Shown: one piece after another, positions 55,655 through 64,000 of the stretch
Numbering within the stretch: the stretch's first letter is position 1
Layout: the number at the start of each line of letters is the position of its first letter
Origin: Diplolepis rosae
Lineage: Eukaryota > Arthropoda > Insecta > Hymenoptera > Diplolepididae
Assembly: GCA_030998225.1 (NCBI GenBank)
Contig: JAPYXD010000250.1
Span: 2,108,001-2,172,000, forward strand
Direction: 5' to 3'
DNA length: 64,000 bases
The notes under the pieces: generated by a model
What the model was told of the DNA's origin: nothing
Databases searched by the model: none
What the model saw: the letters and a program-made list of their open reading frames with translations, nothing else
Made by a program: the position numbers and the translations under genes

Positions 55655-56345
55655 GGGGCCAAATCTTTTTTCCTAGAGCAGCCTTTTTAGGTCTACAAAC
55701 AGATAGTAGTCGCTGAAAGCCAGATCCGGAGAAAAAGGTGGATGGGATAGCAATTCAAAGTACAATTCTTGTAATTTTGCCATTGTTGTGATCGACTTGT
55801 GACACAGTGCATTGTCTTGGTGAAAGAACACTTTTTCTTTCTCTGAATGAAGTCGTTTTTTCGCAATTTCTTTCTTCGAACGCACCAATAACGCCATATA
55901 ATATTCGCCATTGATGGTTCTGCCTTTCTCAAGGTAATTGATGAATAAAATACAGAGCTCTCTTATGTTCAAATGTTCATGAAAAATAGTGAATATACTG
56001 CCTTCTGATATCTTTAAGGTTTCATCTATCTTACGCAACTTCAATTTATGATCAGCCGAAACCATTTTGTGGACTTTTTTTGAGTTTTCTGGAACAACTG
56101 CCAAATTTCGGCGATCAGAGCGTTCAGCATCATCGGTGTTTGTACGGCATCGTTTAAAATCAGCAAACCACTTCTCTACTATTTGTTTCGATAGAGCAGA
56201 GTCTATAACATTTGTCAAGCCATTGCTTTGCTTGAACGGTATTTTTTCCCATTCAAAAGCAATGCTTTATCAATACACGAAATTCATATTTTTCCATTGT
56301 TTTGAAAATTACAAAAGTAGTCACTTATACCACTGTAACTTGTAA
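55655..56345 (-). pseudogene. DD34D mariner transposase with central deletion
   Basis: Minus-strand N-terminus near 56300 (KYEFRVLIKHCF then a stop, MGKNTVQAKQWL). The main frame (56218-55673) contains VEKWFADFKRCRTNTDDAE, the helix-turn-helix RKIDETLKISEGSIFTIFHE, then after a deletion FFHQDNALCHKS and HPPFSPDLAFSDYYLF. The second and third aspartates are 34 residues apart. The first aspartate block is deleted, and the C-terminus is lost at 55673. Confidence 0.87.
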
Positions 56346-56529
56346 ACTAAACGTCAGATTGTCATGAAATTGTCATGAAAGCATGTATCGTTTGGAGGTT
56401 GTTACTTCCTAGAAATTATATGCATTTGTAAATAGTGGCATCATCTATATGTCATCCTACGAACTTATTGAGTGATGTTTTATTATAAATCTATTCAAAA
56501 ATAATAGCAACCATATTATTCAATGGTGT

Positions 56530-57010
56530 GCTTGGCAAGATGGGTAGCACCCAGTTTCTTTTTTGAGACCTTTAACTCGCGCTTAAGGAAATTCTCTACC
56601 AGAGCCATTTGTGTATTGGTGATTTTCTTAATCGCGGCTCACCCATCGTCGTCTATCCGCGCCAAGTTAGACAATAAATCGATAGTGGCTGTGCGGTAGA
56701 CTTCGTCGTCGTAAGCCATACGGATAACGTTGGCGTTGCCATCCACAATTAGCCTAAATTGTCGAATGGCATCCATGCCCAGAATAAATTAGTACTTGAA
56801 ATTCAGCACCACTTTATACTCTAAGCATTCTTGGACGACATCTAGGATGCTAGGTAGCGCCACCTGCCCTAAAACTGACTCTATGCTACCATTCCAGAAT
56901 AGAATAGCTTTAACTTCAGAGGGCTCAATCTCTTGGTTAAATTCTGCGGCTAATTCTATCCCCTCTCTACCCAGCATAGATTTAGTGGAATCCAAGTCCA
57001 CTAGCGCGTC
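56530..57010 (-). pseudogene. Ty3/gypsy protease-to-RT junction fragment (element F)
   Basis: The minus-strand frame (57001-56789) has DLDSTKSMLGREGIEL, a worn aspartic protease flap region, then after a stop FILGMDAIRQFRLIVDGNAN (the ILG-M-D motif closing the protease) and LVENFLKRELKVSKKKLG leading to RT. The catalytic DTG/DSG reads DLDST, so it may be inactive. RT itself is absent; a LINE fragment in the opposite strand follows at 57015. Confidence 0.7.
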
Positions 57011-57014
57011 AAGT

Positions 57015-57570
57015 CATGTCACTCCTACAGAACTTGCGCCTTCTTTTAAGTTAGAAGAAACCACGTCACTGCTGAGAGCATCTCTGTGCTGCAAGCCAGA
57101 AAACATCAATGTAATTTGCACATAGCGTATGTTGACTACAAACAAGCTGTTCCCTTAGTTGCTCACTATTATCTACTTGAAATACTTAAGGCATGTAAGA
57201 TCTACCCTCGTATGATTCGATTGCTTGGATATGCGATGTCCCTTAGGGATACTAGGATGAAGTTATTCGAACATAGGCAAACGCGGGTGACCGGATTTCT
57301 GCGCATTAGGAATGGCATCTTTCGGGATGATATATTTAGTGCAGTGCGGTTCTGTTTAACTTTTAACCCTTTAAGTAAAATACTTAACAATATGTCCTGT
57401 GGGTATAGTATGGGAAAGGATGAGGGTGGATACCAACTCACTCACCTTCTTTACATGGATCTCCTTAAGTTGTACGTCAGCTCGAAAACGAGATTGCAGA
57501 GTGTTCTTGATATCACTATGTAATTTTCCAATGACATCGGTATCTAGTTTGGGCTGGATCCCCTTCAGTC
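57015..57570 (+). pseudogene. non-LTR retrotransposon RT fragment (R4/R2-type)
   Basis: The frame 57086-57523 contains IAYVDYKQAVPLVAHYYLLE (the A/D-Y-K-x-A motif), RIRNGIFRDDIFSAVRFCL (degraded G-x-x-Q-G-D), NPLSKIL and LLYMDLLKLYVSS, where YMDDLKLY reads YMDLLKLY, so a catalytic aspartate is lost. FSNDIG and FGLD follow after a stop near 57530. The motif wording fits the R4/R2 group rather than R1. Truncated both ends. Confidence 0.8.
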
Positions 57571-57953
57571 TGCAATAAAAGAGAGTTTTTTGGAGTCCTC
57601 TAAACGCTTGTCCCCAATTTCCAGAACTAGTTTCGACTCAGTCAACAACGATCCCATCTCGTTACTCTCTCGCCTCGTTATATTCCCATTCAATGTTTAT
57701 TTTTTCATAGGAACAACAGACCCCGATTAAACATAAATTTGTTACACTTGAGCCTGATGCTAGAATAAAGCTCGTAAATCTACGTCGGTCCGTAGTAACT
57801 ATAGCACGTCCTGCTGTTACACGTACTAGGGAGTTCAATAAGTCCGTAGGATGACACAGAGATGGCACCATAAATTACATTTTGATATTTTCCGCATGAA
57901 GTAGAATCTTTTAGACGACAAACATCAAAATTTGAGCTAGTTTCATTGTTTAA

Positions 57954-58965
57954 GGAGGTCGTCTACCTTCGCGGTTTCAAAAAATCGAATTTTTTTTTTT
58001 GCTTATTTCGAATCTAGACACTATAAGGAACATGCCTTATGAAGGATTTATTCGAAAACATGCTGGTTCAAATACTACCGACCTCATCATTTATCTTTAA
58101 ATGCGTTTTCTCGAAAGTAGTGTTTTTTAAAATTGTTGGCACGATTTTACCGGAACTATCGAAGATATTGGAAATCTGTAAATTGTTTCGTATTCAGAAA
58201 ACGCCTCACTACGATTAGACACGAGCTTTTTAGACAAAAATTTTTTTTCAATTTTTTACAGCTTTTTTAAGCTAGAAAAACAGGGTAGAAAATAGAACTT
58301 TTTTTCAAATCGCTGCCATTTTGTTAAATTTTAAAATCTTTTTTAAAAGCTTGTGTCTTATCGTAGTCGGATTAGTAGAAAGTAAAAAATATGATCCAAA
58401 TCATCTATAAATTAAGGTTTAGATTTCTATTTCCTTGTTTCCATCTTTGGTAATTATCATAGACTAGCATGCATCTATCAACGGACTTTTTGGGTAAGGT
58501 GTCAGTTTCTACTACTAATTGAGCTTCAGTTTCAAAGTTATTATTAATTTCTTCTTCATCTGTCGATTCATCAGATGATATGTCATTCATTTTTTTATTT
58601 TTATTTTTGTTACACTTCAGTTAATACTATTACATTCTAAATAATATCCACTCATTGCCACTAATAAACATTAGCAGAGAGCGGACAAATTTTGACGCTT
58701 GAGGTTATCAACTTTTTTAATCCCGCTATTATAGAGGGCGCGCATATAGCTTGACCAATGCATGAAAGTTAGACTTTCTGCCATGAAATTGGTGCCGAAA
58801 AAACGTACTTTCGACTAGGGTAGTAAGAAAAATATATTTCTTTCTTTAATTTTAATAATGTACTAATTAAATAAAAAAAACTTTGTGTCAATATCATGTG
58901 TAGTTTTTTCGCAATCCATCGTCAAAAATACGCCCGAAATTGAGGCGCGAAGGTAGGCGACCCCC
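57954..58965. mobile_element. TTAA-flanked TIR element, ~1.0 kb, nested in mariner
   Basis: GGAGGTCGTCTACCTTCGCG and the near reverse complement at 58940-58965, bordered by TTAA (57950-57953 and 58966-58969). TTAA targeting is known for piggyBac but occurs elsewhere. It contains one coding-like segment on the minus strand. Confidence 0.82.
58405..58590 (-). CDS. short ORF in TTAA element, possible Crypton/tyrosine-recombinase-like N-terminus
   Basis: Sixty-one residues: an acidic start (MNDISSDESTDEEEINNNFE) followed by TLPKKSVDRCMLVYDNYQRW. The phrase LP-x-K-S-x-x-R-x-x-x-x-Y-x-x-[FY]-x-x-W resembles the start of the core-binding domain of eukaryotic tyrosine recombinases. No catalytic domain follows. 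The resemblance is short, so treat as a hypothesis. Confidence 0.35.
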   Translation of the reverse strand: MNDISSDESTDEEEINNNFETEAQLVVETDTLPKKSVDRCMLVYDNYQRWKQGNRNLNLNL

Positions 58966-59059
58966 TTAATTTCGGAGTTACAGACGATAAAAGCGAACAA
59001 GTTTAGATTTTTCATCAACATGGAGAAAAGTGGATTTCGTGTACTAATTGATCACTAAT

Positions 59060-59700
59060 TCCTAATGAGAAAAAAACTATGCAGATGAAACAGTGGCTTC
59101 ATGAATGTTATGAGGAATCTACCTCATCGAGGCTTGAAAAGTGGATCAGTGAATTTAAACGAGGTCGTAAGAGCACAAATGATGCTGAACGATAGGGAAG
59201 GCGAAAAAAAATCCGTGAAATCGTATTAGATGATACAAAAGTGAAATGCATAAGTTAGCTGAGGCCGCAGGTATATCAATTGGGTCAGTGGTTGAAATTT
59301 TTCATGAGGATTGGGGCATGAGAAAACTAATCGAAAAATGGGTGCCACGTTCGCAAGCAATCGATCAAAGACTCCACCGAGTTCATGATTCAAACAGTTA
59401 TTTAGGCCTTTTTAACCGTAACCCAACGATTTTTAACGCTCATTAGTGATCATTAATGAAATATGCATCCACCACTACACACCAGAATCGAAAAAGCACC
59501 AAAGCGAGCAAACTATTTGGTAAAAGAAAAAAAAATCAACTATAACTGTGCATTATTGGACCGATTGGAAGAAGAATCATAGAGATTTTCATCAAATGAA
59601 GAGGTTAAATGCGAAACTGATAGCTATTTTGGAGGCCTTGATAAATCGTATTATAAGAGAGGCATCAAAATGTTGAAAGATTGTTGGGCCAAGTGTGTGT
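59060..59700 (+). pseudogene. mariner transposase pseudogene in the 57.8-60.0 kb element
   Basis: N-terminal remnant with EESTSSRLEKWISEFKRG, then the open frame 59246-59446 (MHKLAEAAGISIGSVVEIFH, GMRKLIEKWVPRSQAIDQRL, YLGLFNRNPTIF). Further worn C-terminal pieces reach 59700 (KRGIKMLKDCWAKCV). The catalytic aspartates are largely lost. About 150 bp of this region recurs inverted at 59714-59875. Confidence 0.82.
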
Positions 59701-59875
59701 GAATTGTGTGATTAGTTTTCTCATGCCCCAATCCTCATGAAAAATTTCAACCACTGACCCAGTTGATATACCTGCGGCCTCAGCTAACTTATGCATTTCA
59801 CTTTTGTATCAACTAATACGATTTCACGGATTTTTTTTGATGATTTATTTTCGCCTTCCCTATCGTTCAGCATCA
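59179..59875. repeat. inverted duplication inside mariner (arms ~153 and ~162 bp)
   Basis: 59179-59331 is matched as reverse complement by 59714-59875, with very few substitutions and a 12-13 bp stretch (near 59840-59850) missing from the left arm. The loop is about 380 bp. The duplicated sequence covers the transposase linker and helix-turn-helix. Confidence 0.92.
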
Positions 59876-60067
59876 TATGTTGACGGATAAATGGAATTTT
59901 TGACAAAAATGTTGTCATTTCTTTGTCATTCTACGGACTTATTGAACTCCCTAGTAGATTGTTCTTCCCGCGTAAATTTCACGTTTCATCGCGATTCCAC
60001 TTCTGAAATTTCAGGCAGCAAGTCAAGTGTCAGATAAAAGAACGCATAAAGCACTGAATAAATGAAT

Positions 60068-60296
60068 GGTAAACTAACAGAGAACGAATTAACGATCAGT
60101 GTTTCGTTTACAAAAGGTTTGAAAATGAACAGTAAACTAACAGAGAACTAAATAACGCTCAGTGTTTCGTTCACAAAAAGGTTTGAAAATAAACAGTAAT
60201 ATAACAGAGAACGAATTAACGCTCAGTGTTTCGTTTACAAGAGGTTGAAAATAAATTGTAAACTAACAGAGAACGAATTAACACTCAGTTTAGAAT
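60068..60296 (+). repeat. minisatellite, ~62 bp unit, four copies
   Basis: TAAACTAACAGAGAACGAAT plus ACGCTCAGTGTTTCGTTTAC recur at 60070, 60133, 60197 and 60258. About 90% identical by eye. Confidence 0.85.
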
Positions 60297-60299
60297 TTT

Positions 60300-60928
60300 C
60301 TCACGAATTACTATTTTCTATTTGCTACTTAAAAATAAAAATAAAATATCTTAAATTTATGTAGGACGTAACTGATGTTTCAAGCAAAGCGCCTCGTTTG
60401 CTTGTGCTCTATAGCCTTTTCTGTTTACTTTTCAAAAAAAAAAAACATATAGAACATGTAATTGCGTTTGAACAAGTGTGTTAGTGTTTGTGAATGTATT
60501 GATGTATGCATTGTTTTTTTGCATATAGCATGAGGGAGTAGTCTATCATGTGTGATTTTTTTATCTCAAGCTTCTAAGATAATGCAGAAATATTACCTCA
60601 ACCGTCTTAGGGACAAGTTGTTAATATAAAAATAATGAAGTTTGGTTAAGTTCTAAGGTAATTAGTTATTTTGTGCTTAGCTAAAGATTTTCTTGTCTCA
60701 TTATTGTGGAGTATTGAAAATGAAAATTTTTGAGTTTGAATTTGAATAAACGGGAATTTGAGAAGTTATATTTTGACAAATAAAAACAGGATGCCTTATT
60801 TAGATGATGTGGTGCGATCTTCTCATAGGTCTGGTCGTGTGTCAGGTTGCAACTTTAAATCCATGATAATTCTAGTCGCTCTGTACATTGTTCTTACGCC
60901 TTGGCCACTTTCTCGAGAGCTTTAGCTA
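60300..60928. other. AT-rich sequence, nothing recognised
   Basis: No frames above 60 residues and no repeats noticed. Confidence 0.45.
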
Positions 60929-60932
60929 TTAA

Positions 60933-61475
60933 GGGGGGAGATACCTCTAGAATTTTCAAGAAATCAAAAATTTTTTTTTGCTCAAATCCATTGAAAAACT
61001 ATTCAAAAATGTAATCCCAATCTATTCATGACCCGTAAGTTGAATGGGACATATTTTTTCATGTACGAAAACTTTGAGGCTCGTTTTCTGGAAACTAACT
61101 TTTTTTATCCGGCCGTCAAGATTACGAGCAAACTATTCAACCGATTTACTTGAATGAATTTTTCAAAATTCTCAAAAACCCCCCCGCTATGCACTGGGTA
61201 AAAGCTTCCCGATTTATAACAAATTTTCTTTTATCGTTTCAGATGAAAAACCTAGCCAGGAAGTTGACGTCCGCAAAAAATGTTAGCAGCGACGCTATAG
61301 ACGGGATCCGTCATATTTCCGCCATTTTGTATTTTTCTATCATGAAAAAAAATTTTTTGAAGTTAAATAATGCCTTTTAATATATGCAAAAAATCCGGAC
61401 TTGCTTCGTTTTCATTCTCTCAGAATAAATTTGAAAAAAACTGCTTTTTTAAGGGTTCTAGAAGTATCTCCCCCC
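60933..61475. mobile_element. TTAA-flanked MITE, ~540 bp
   Basis: GGGGGGAGATACCTCTAGAA and GGGGGGAGATACTTCTAGAA (reading inward from the right) are flanked by TTAA (60929-60932; 61476-61479). The open frame at 61150-61380 has no domain. Different family from the 57.95 kb element by TIR sequence. Confidence 0.87.
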
Positions 61476-61479
61476 TTAA

Positions 61480-62185
61480 TTCAAAGGCGTCTATTGCATT
61501 CTTGATGTGATTGAATTCAAATTCATAATGATTTCTTTTCATGAGTGTGACTGTCTGCTTACTACTGCTAGCCTCTTCATCACTTCTGTTATTTTGTGTC
61601 TTTTTATTCGTTTACCGCAACCATTATCAAGGCGAATTGGTTTTACGGATATTTATGTTCGGATCCGTCTTGGGTACTTGCATAATATAATTCAAAGTCA
61701 TCTTGTAGAAGATATAGTAGGATTGGTTGTTAAAGTTGTCACAACAAACAAGCCTGTTGAAACGAGCTGCAGATCTACAGCTTCTTGATACATTTTGATT
61801 TCATTGTTTGATTTCTATCTATATTTGCCTTTAAAATGTTTACAGAGATATTTTTGTTCAAAATACAATATCACTGTCATTACTAATACTGTAACCATGC
61901 TAGATCCTTTTAAGTCTTTGAGGCATGGTCGTATTAAAAGTGTCCCATCTTTTTAATGCGCTAATATGCGCAGTGGGATATTTTTTGACCCACTCTATAA
62001 CAACAAACTTAATTGAATTATTATGATTTTTCATGCTTTCATATTATGTCATTCCTTTGTTAATAAAATATAAACAAATTTTGTTCATGTTGAAAAGAAA
62101 TAAAATGTTTGTGCAACATGGGCCTTTTTATTTTATAAAATTCCGGGCTTCAAAGGGTCAATCAATATTTTTGGGTTAATTTATT
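61480..62185. other. no recognised gene
   Basis: A 93-residue plus-strand frame (61507-61788) has a hydrophobic segment but no homologous motif; a worn minus-strand frame across it (VKPIRLDNGCGKRIKR) is equally unassigned. Confidence 0.3.
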
Positions 62186-63133
62186 AGGTTATTGTGTATG
62201 AAGTTAGAAGTTTGGATTCAAAAGTTTACACAGAAAGGCATTTTTGATAGCGTGTTTGGGATTGAACATTTTTCTTGTAAGAAGTTATCCAAATTCCGAA
62301 ACAAGTGATAATTAGTTGGGGAATGGTATGGTGAATACGGAGGATGATCGATAGTTTCAAAATCCAATTATAGCATTTTAATTGTGTCCGGTTTGGAGTG
62401 TCTGGGTGAGCATTATCATGTAGGAGAATTTGCATGTTTCTATTGGGCTGTGTTTGGTGCTTCATCCTTAACTAACCATCTTCCTAAACGCTTGCGATTA
62501 CGGTGTAGAAAAGGTTCTCCTTTACTTGTATTATGCGAAAACAAAGAAACACAAGCATTGAAATGTTTTTTCATCTGATGTGCGTTTAATTTGTACGGAA
62601 CCCATTTGTCAAGCTTTTATACTTTTTTGATTTGACGCAAATGATCCAATATGGTTGGGATAGAGGCACCAAATTTCCATGCTAACTCACGAGTAGTTTG
62701 ACATGTGTTATTCTCTATAATAGTTTTCAGTTCATCATTGTTTACTTTGGGTTGAGGTTTTCCCCATGGTTTATTTTCAAGGCTTAAATCCCCAGAACGA
62801 AATTTTGCAAGTTAAAACGATACTATGCTATTGCTAGTTGAACCTTCTCAAAACACACTATTAATTTTACGAGCTGTGTCTAATGCGTTAATTCCATAAC
62901 GACATTACTGGTCGAAGATTGCATGACTTTTCCACTTATCCATGGCTTCACAAATAATTTTCTCCAAAATGATATTCAAAAAATAATGGTAAATTTCATA
63001 GCGTAGTCGAAAGAATAATAGTGTAGCCTTACAATGTTCAAAACGAAAAAAATGACAATGCAAAATGTCAGGGATATGAAATGTCAAAATTTATACATAA
63101 GAAATTTCCAACTTCATACTTGAGGAGAGAGGG
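62186..63133 (-). pseudogene. mariner remnant with TIRs (same subfamily as 0.7-2.5 kb)
   Basis: Both ends carry TATGAAGTTRGAARTTT-type termini. The minus-strand transposase has ARKINSVF, FRSGDLSLENKPWGKPQPK, the helix-turn-helix QTTRELAWKFGASIPTILDH, LDKWVPYKLN, then after a deletion LLHDNAHPDTPNRTQLK and worn third-aspartate and C-terminal blocks. Frames are broken and the first aspartate region is deleted. Confidence 0.83.
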
Positions 63134-63479
63134 CCATATAGACGGCTTCAATCGTTAGAAAAGTTCGCGCTTGAACCAAACATAAGGTATTGGTATTAAA
63201 GACTCGACATTTATTACTCAAACAGTTTTTTATGCAAAAAAAGTTGAAAAAATTTATTTTCCAAAAAATTCTTATTTTTAAGTTGAAGTGAATTTTTATT
63301 TAATCTGTCAAGATTTATTCTTTTCGCGGAATTTTGTTATTATGATCTGTTAGGTAATGTTCTAGGGGAAGAATATCATTATCTTTAATGACACTGTGAC
63401 TGTAATTCAGTTTCCTGCTGTCCTCGTTATAATCTGGTCACTCTTGGGTTCATCAACTCCTTTGACCTCAATCATTAAG

Positions 63480-63765
63480 TTCAATTATCAACGTGAACCT
63501 TTTGCTAGTTGAAATCCATGGTTTCTGTTTTTATTGCAGTCAAAGTTTTACCTAACTGGCTGTTTTTTCCCCTATTTTCTCTGGGGAGTTTTCTGTAATC
63601 GGATTTCTGGATAGGGCATCGGCATTAGTATTTAGTTTGCCTAGCTTATATTATAATTCGTATTTATAATCCCTTAATTTTACTCACCGAAAAATCTATC
63701 TTTGACCTGGATTTTGAAATGAATCGATCTATCTAAGGGGTTCATAATCACTCACTAGTGTCAGT
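63480..63765 (-). pseudogene. Ty3/gypsy RNase H end and linker (element G)
   Basis: Minus-strand frames include HFKIQVKDRFFG, the KLNTNADALSRNPI-like block near 63600-63640 and a linker ENSPEKIGEKTAS. Same arrangement and similar wording as element E at 41.4-41.9 kb. No other pol domains nearby. Confidence 0.65.
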
Positions 63766-63954
63766 TTCCTTCTGTAATTATATGGCCAAAATTTTTTTCC
63801 TGCTGGGATAACATATAGATAGCATTGGTTGTGTTGTTAGAGACGGGAATGAACATCTTTTAGTTGTAAGACCACTGTGGATATACTTTTTAAATTAAAC
63901 TATTTGTTTCTTGTGAACTGATTTCTTTCCTTATGCATAAAAATCCCTAAAACT

Positions 63955-63972
63955 TGGGGGCTCGTCTGGGAT
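63955..63972 (+). promoter_or_regulatory. tRNA-Pro-type primer-binding site of an LTR element
   Basis: TGGGGGCTCGTCTGGGAT matches the complement of the tRNA-Pro 3' end (TGGGGGCTCGTCCGGGAT) at 17 of 18 positions. It implies that the sequence to its left, ending ...CTAAAACT, is the end of a plus-strand 5' LTR, and that the internal region continues beyond base 64000. The LTR start is not resolved (perhaps 63780-63835). Confidence 0.75.
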
Positions 63973-64000
63973 ACATTTGCCCAAGGAAAGAGCGAATCTG

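Larger units (their letters stand above)
57829..59951 (+). mobile_element. mariner with TA duplication, enlarged by a nested TTAA element
   Basis: The ends GGGAGTTCAATAAGTCCGTA and its reverse complement are followed by TA on both sides (57827-57828 and 59952-59953). Removing the nested 1 kb element (57954-58965) leaves ~1.1 kb of mariner, which also contains an inverted duplication of its own coding sequence. Confidence 0.87.

Noticed and set aside
1..64000. Bacterial or viral genome origin, operons, defence system
   Set aside because: Eukaryotic retroelement and mariner relics, poly(A) tail, TATA/initiator LTRs and low coding density throughout; no prokaryotic ribosome-binding or operon structure.

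Overview
This 64 kb window looks like an AT-rich arthropod (probably insect) nuclear locus made almost entirely of decayed transposable elements. I see no intact host gene, rRNA, CRISPR array or bacterial-type operon. The evidence for an insect-like genome is DD34D mariner remnants, two DD41D lineages of the IS630-Tc1-mariner superfamily, R1-like non-LTR fragments, Ty3/gypsy elements with envelope-like genes, TATA-box LTRs with an arthropod-style initiator (TCAGT), and many terminal-inverted-repeat (TIR) elements. Nearly every open frame is short and broken.

Layout. 0.7-2.5 kb: a mariner carrying a second mariner at an exact TA site. 2.5-5.0 kb: minus-strand gypsy gag remnant split by a TIR element. 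6.9-7.5 kb: DD41D transposase fragment. 9-12.7 kb: LTR-like pieces, minisatellites, an R1-type ORF1 fragment and a GC-rich palindromic cluster. 13.6-15.1 kb: a TIR element enclosing a degenerate tRNA-Ala-like gene. 15.5-18.3 kb: minus-strand gypsy pol between two mariner ends. 18.5-20.6 kb: a tandem-repeat element rich in AGGTCA half-sites, a Polinton-like integrase relic and an LTR. 20.6-25.9 kb: plus-strand gypsy integrase and env-like remnant, interrupted by a DD41D element and a 1.8 kb solo LTR. 26-29 kb: LINE endonuclease fragment, more LTRs and a poly-G hairpin. 29-35 kb: two DD41D copies and a 5'-truncated R1-like retrotransposon. 35-41 kb: duplicated, foldback and palindromic elements, an LTR and a long-TIR DD41D element. 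41-46 kb: gypsy, LINE-like and mariner remnants. 46.6-54.3 kb: the most complete gypsy-like provirus, minus strand, in the order LTR, small membrane/coiled-coil ORF, gag, protease, RT, RNase H, integrase, envelope-like gene. 54-64 kb: TIR elements, mariners (one containing a recent inverted duplication), gypsy and LINE fragments, and at the right edge a tRNA-Pro-type primer-binding site of an LTR element that continues outside the window.

The genes do not form a pathway. They are layers of insertion, deletion and nesting. Six of the seven Ty3/gypsy coding remnants lie on the minus strand, and the LTRs whose direction can be read agree. That bias recalls unidirectional piRNA-producing loci, but this is inference and cannot be tested from sequence alone.
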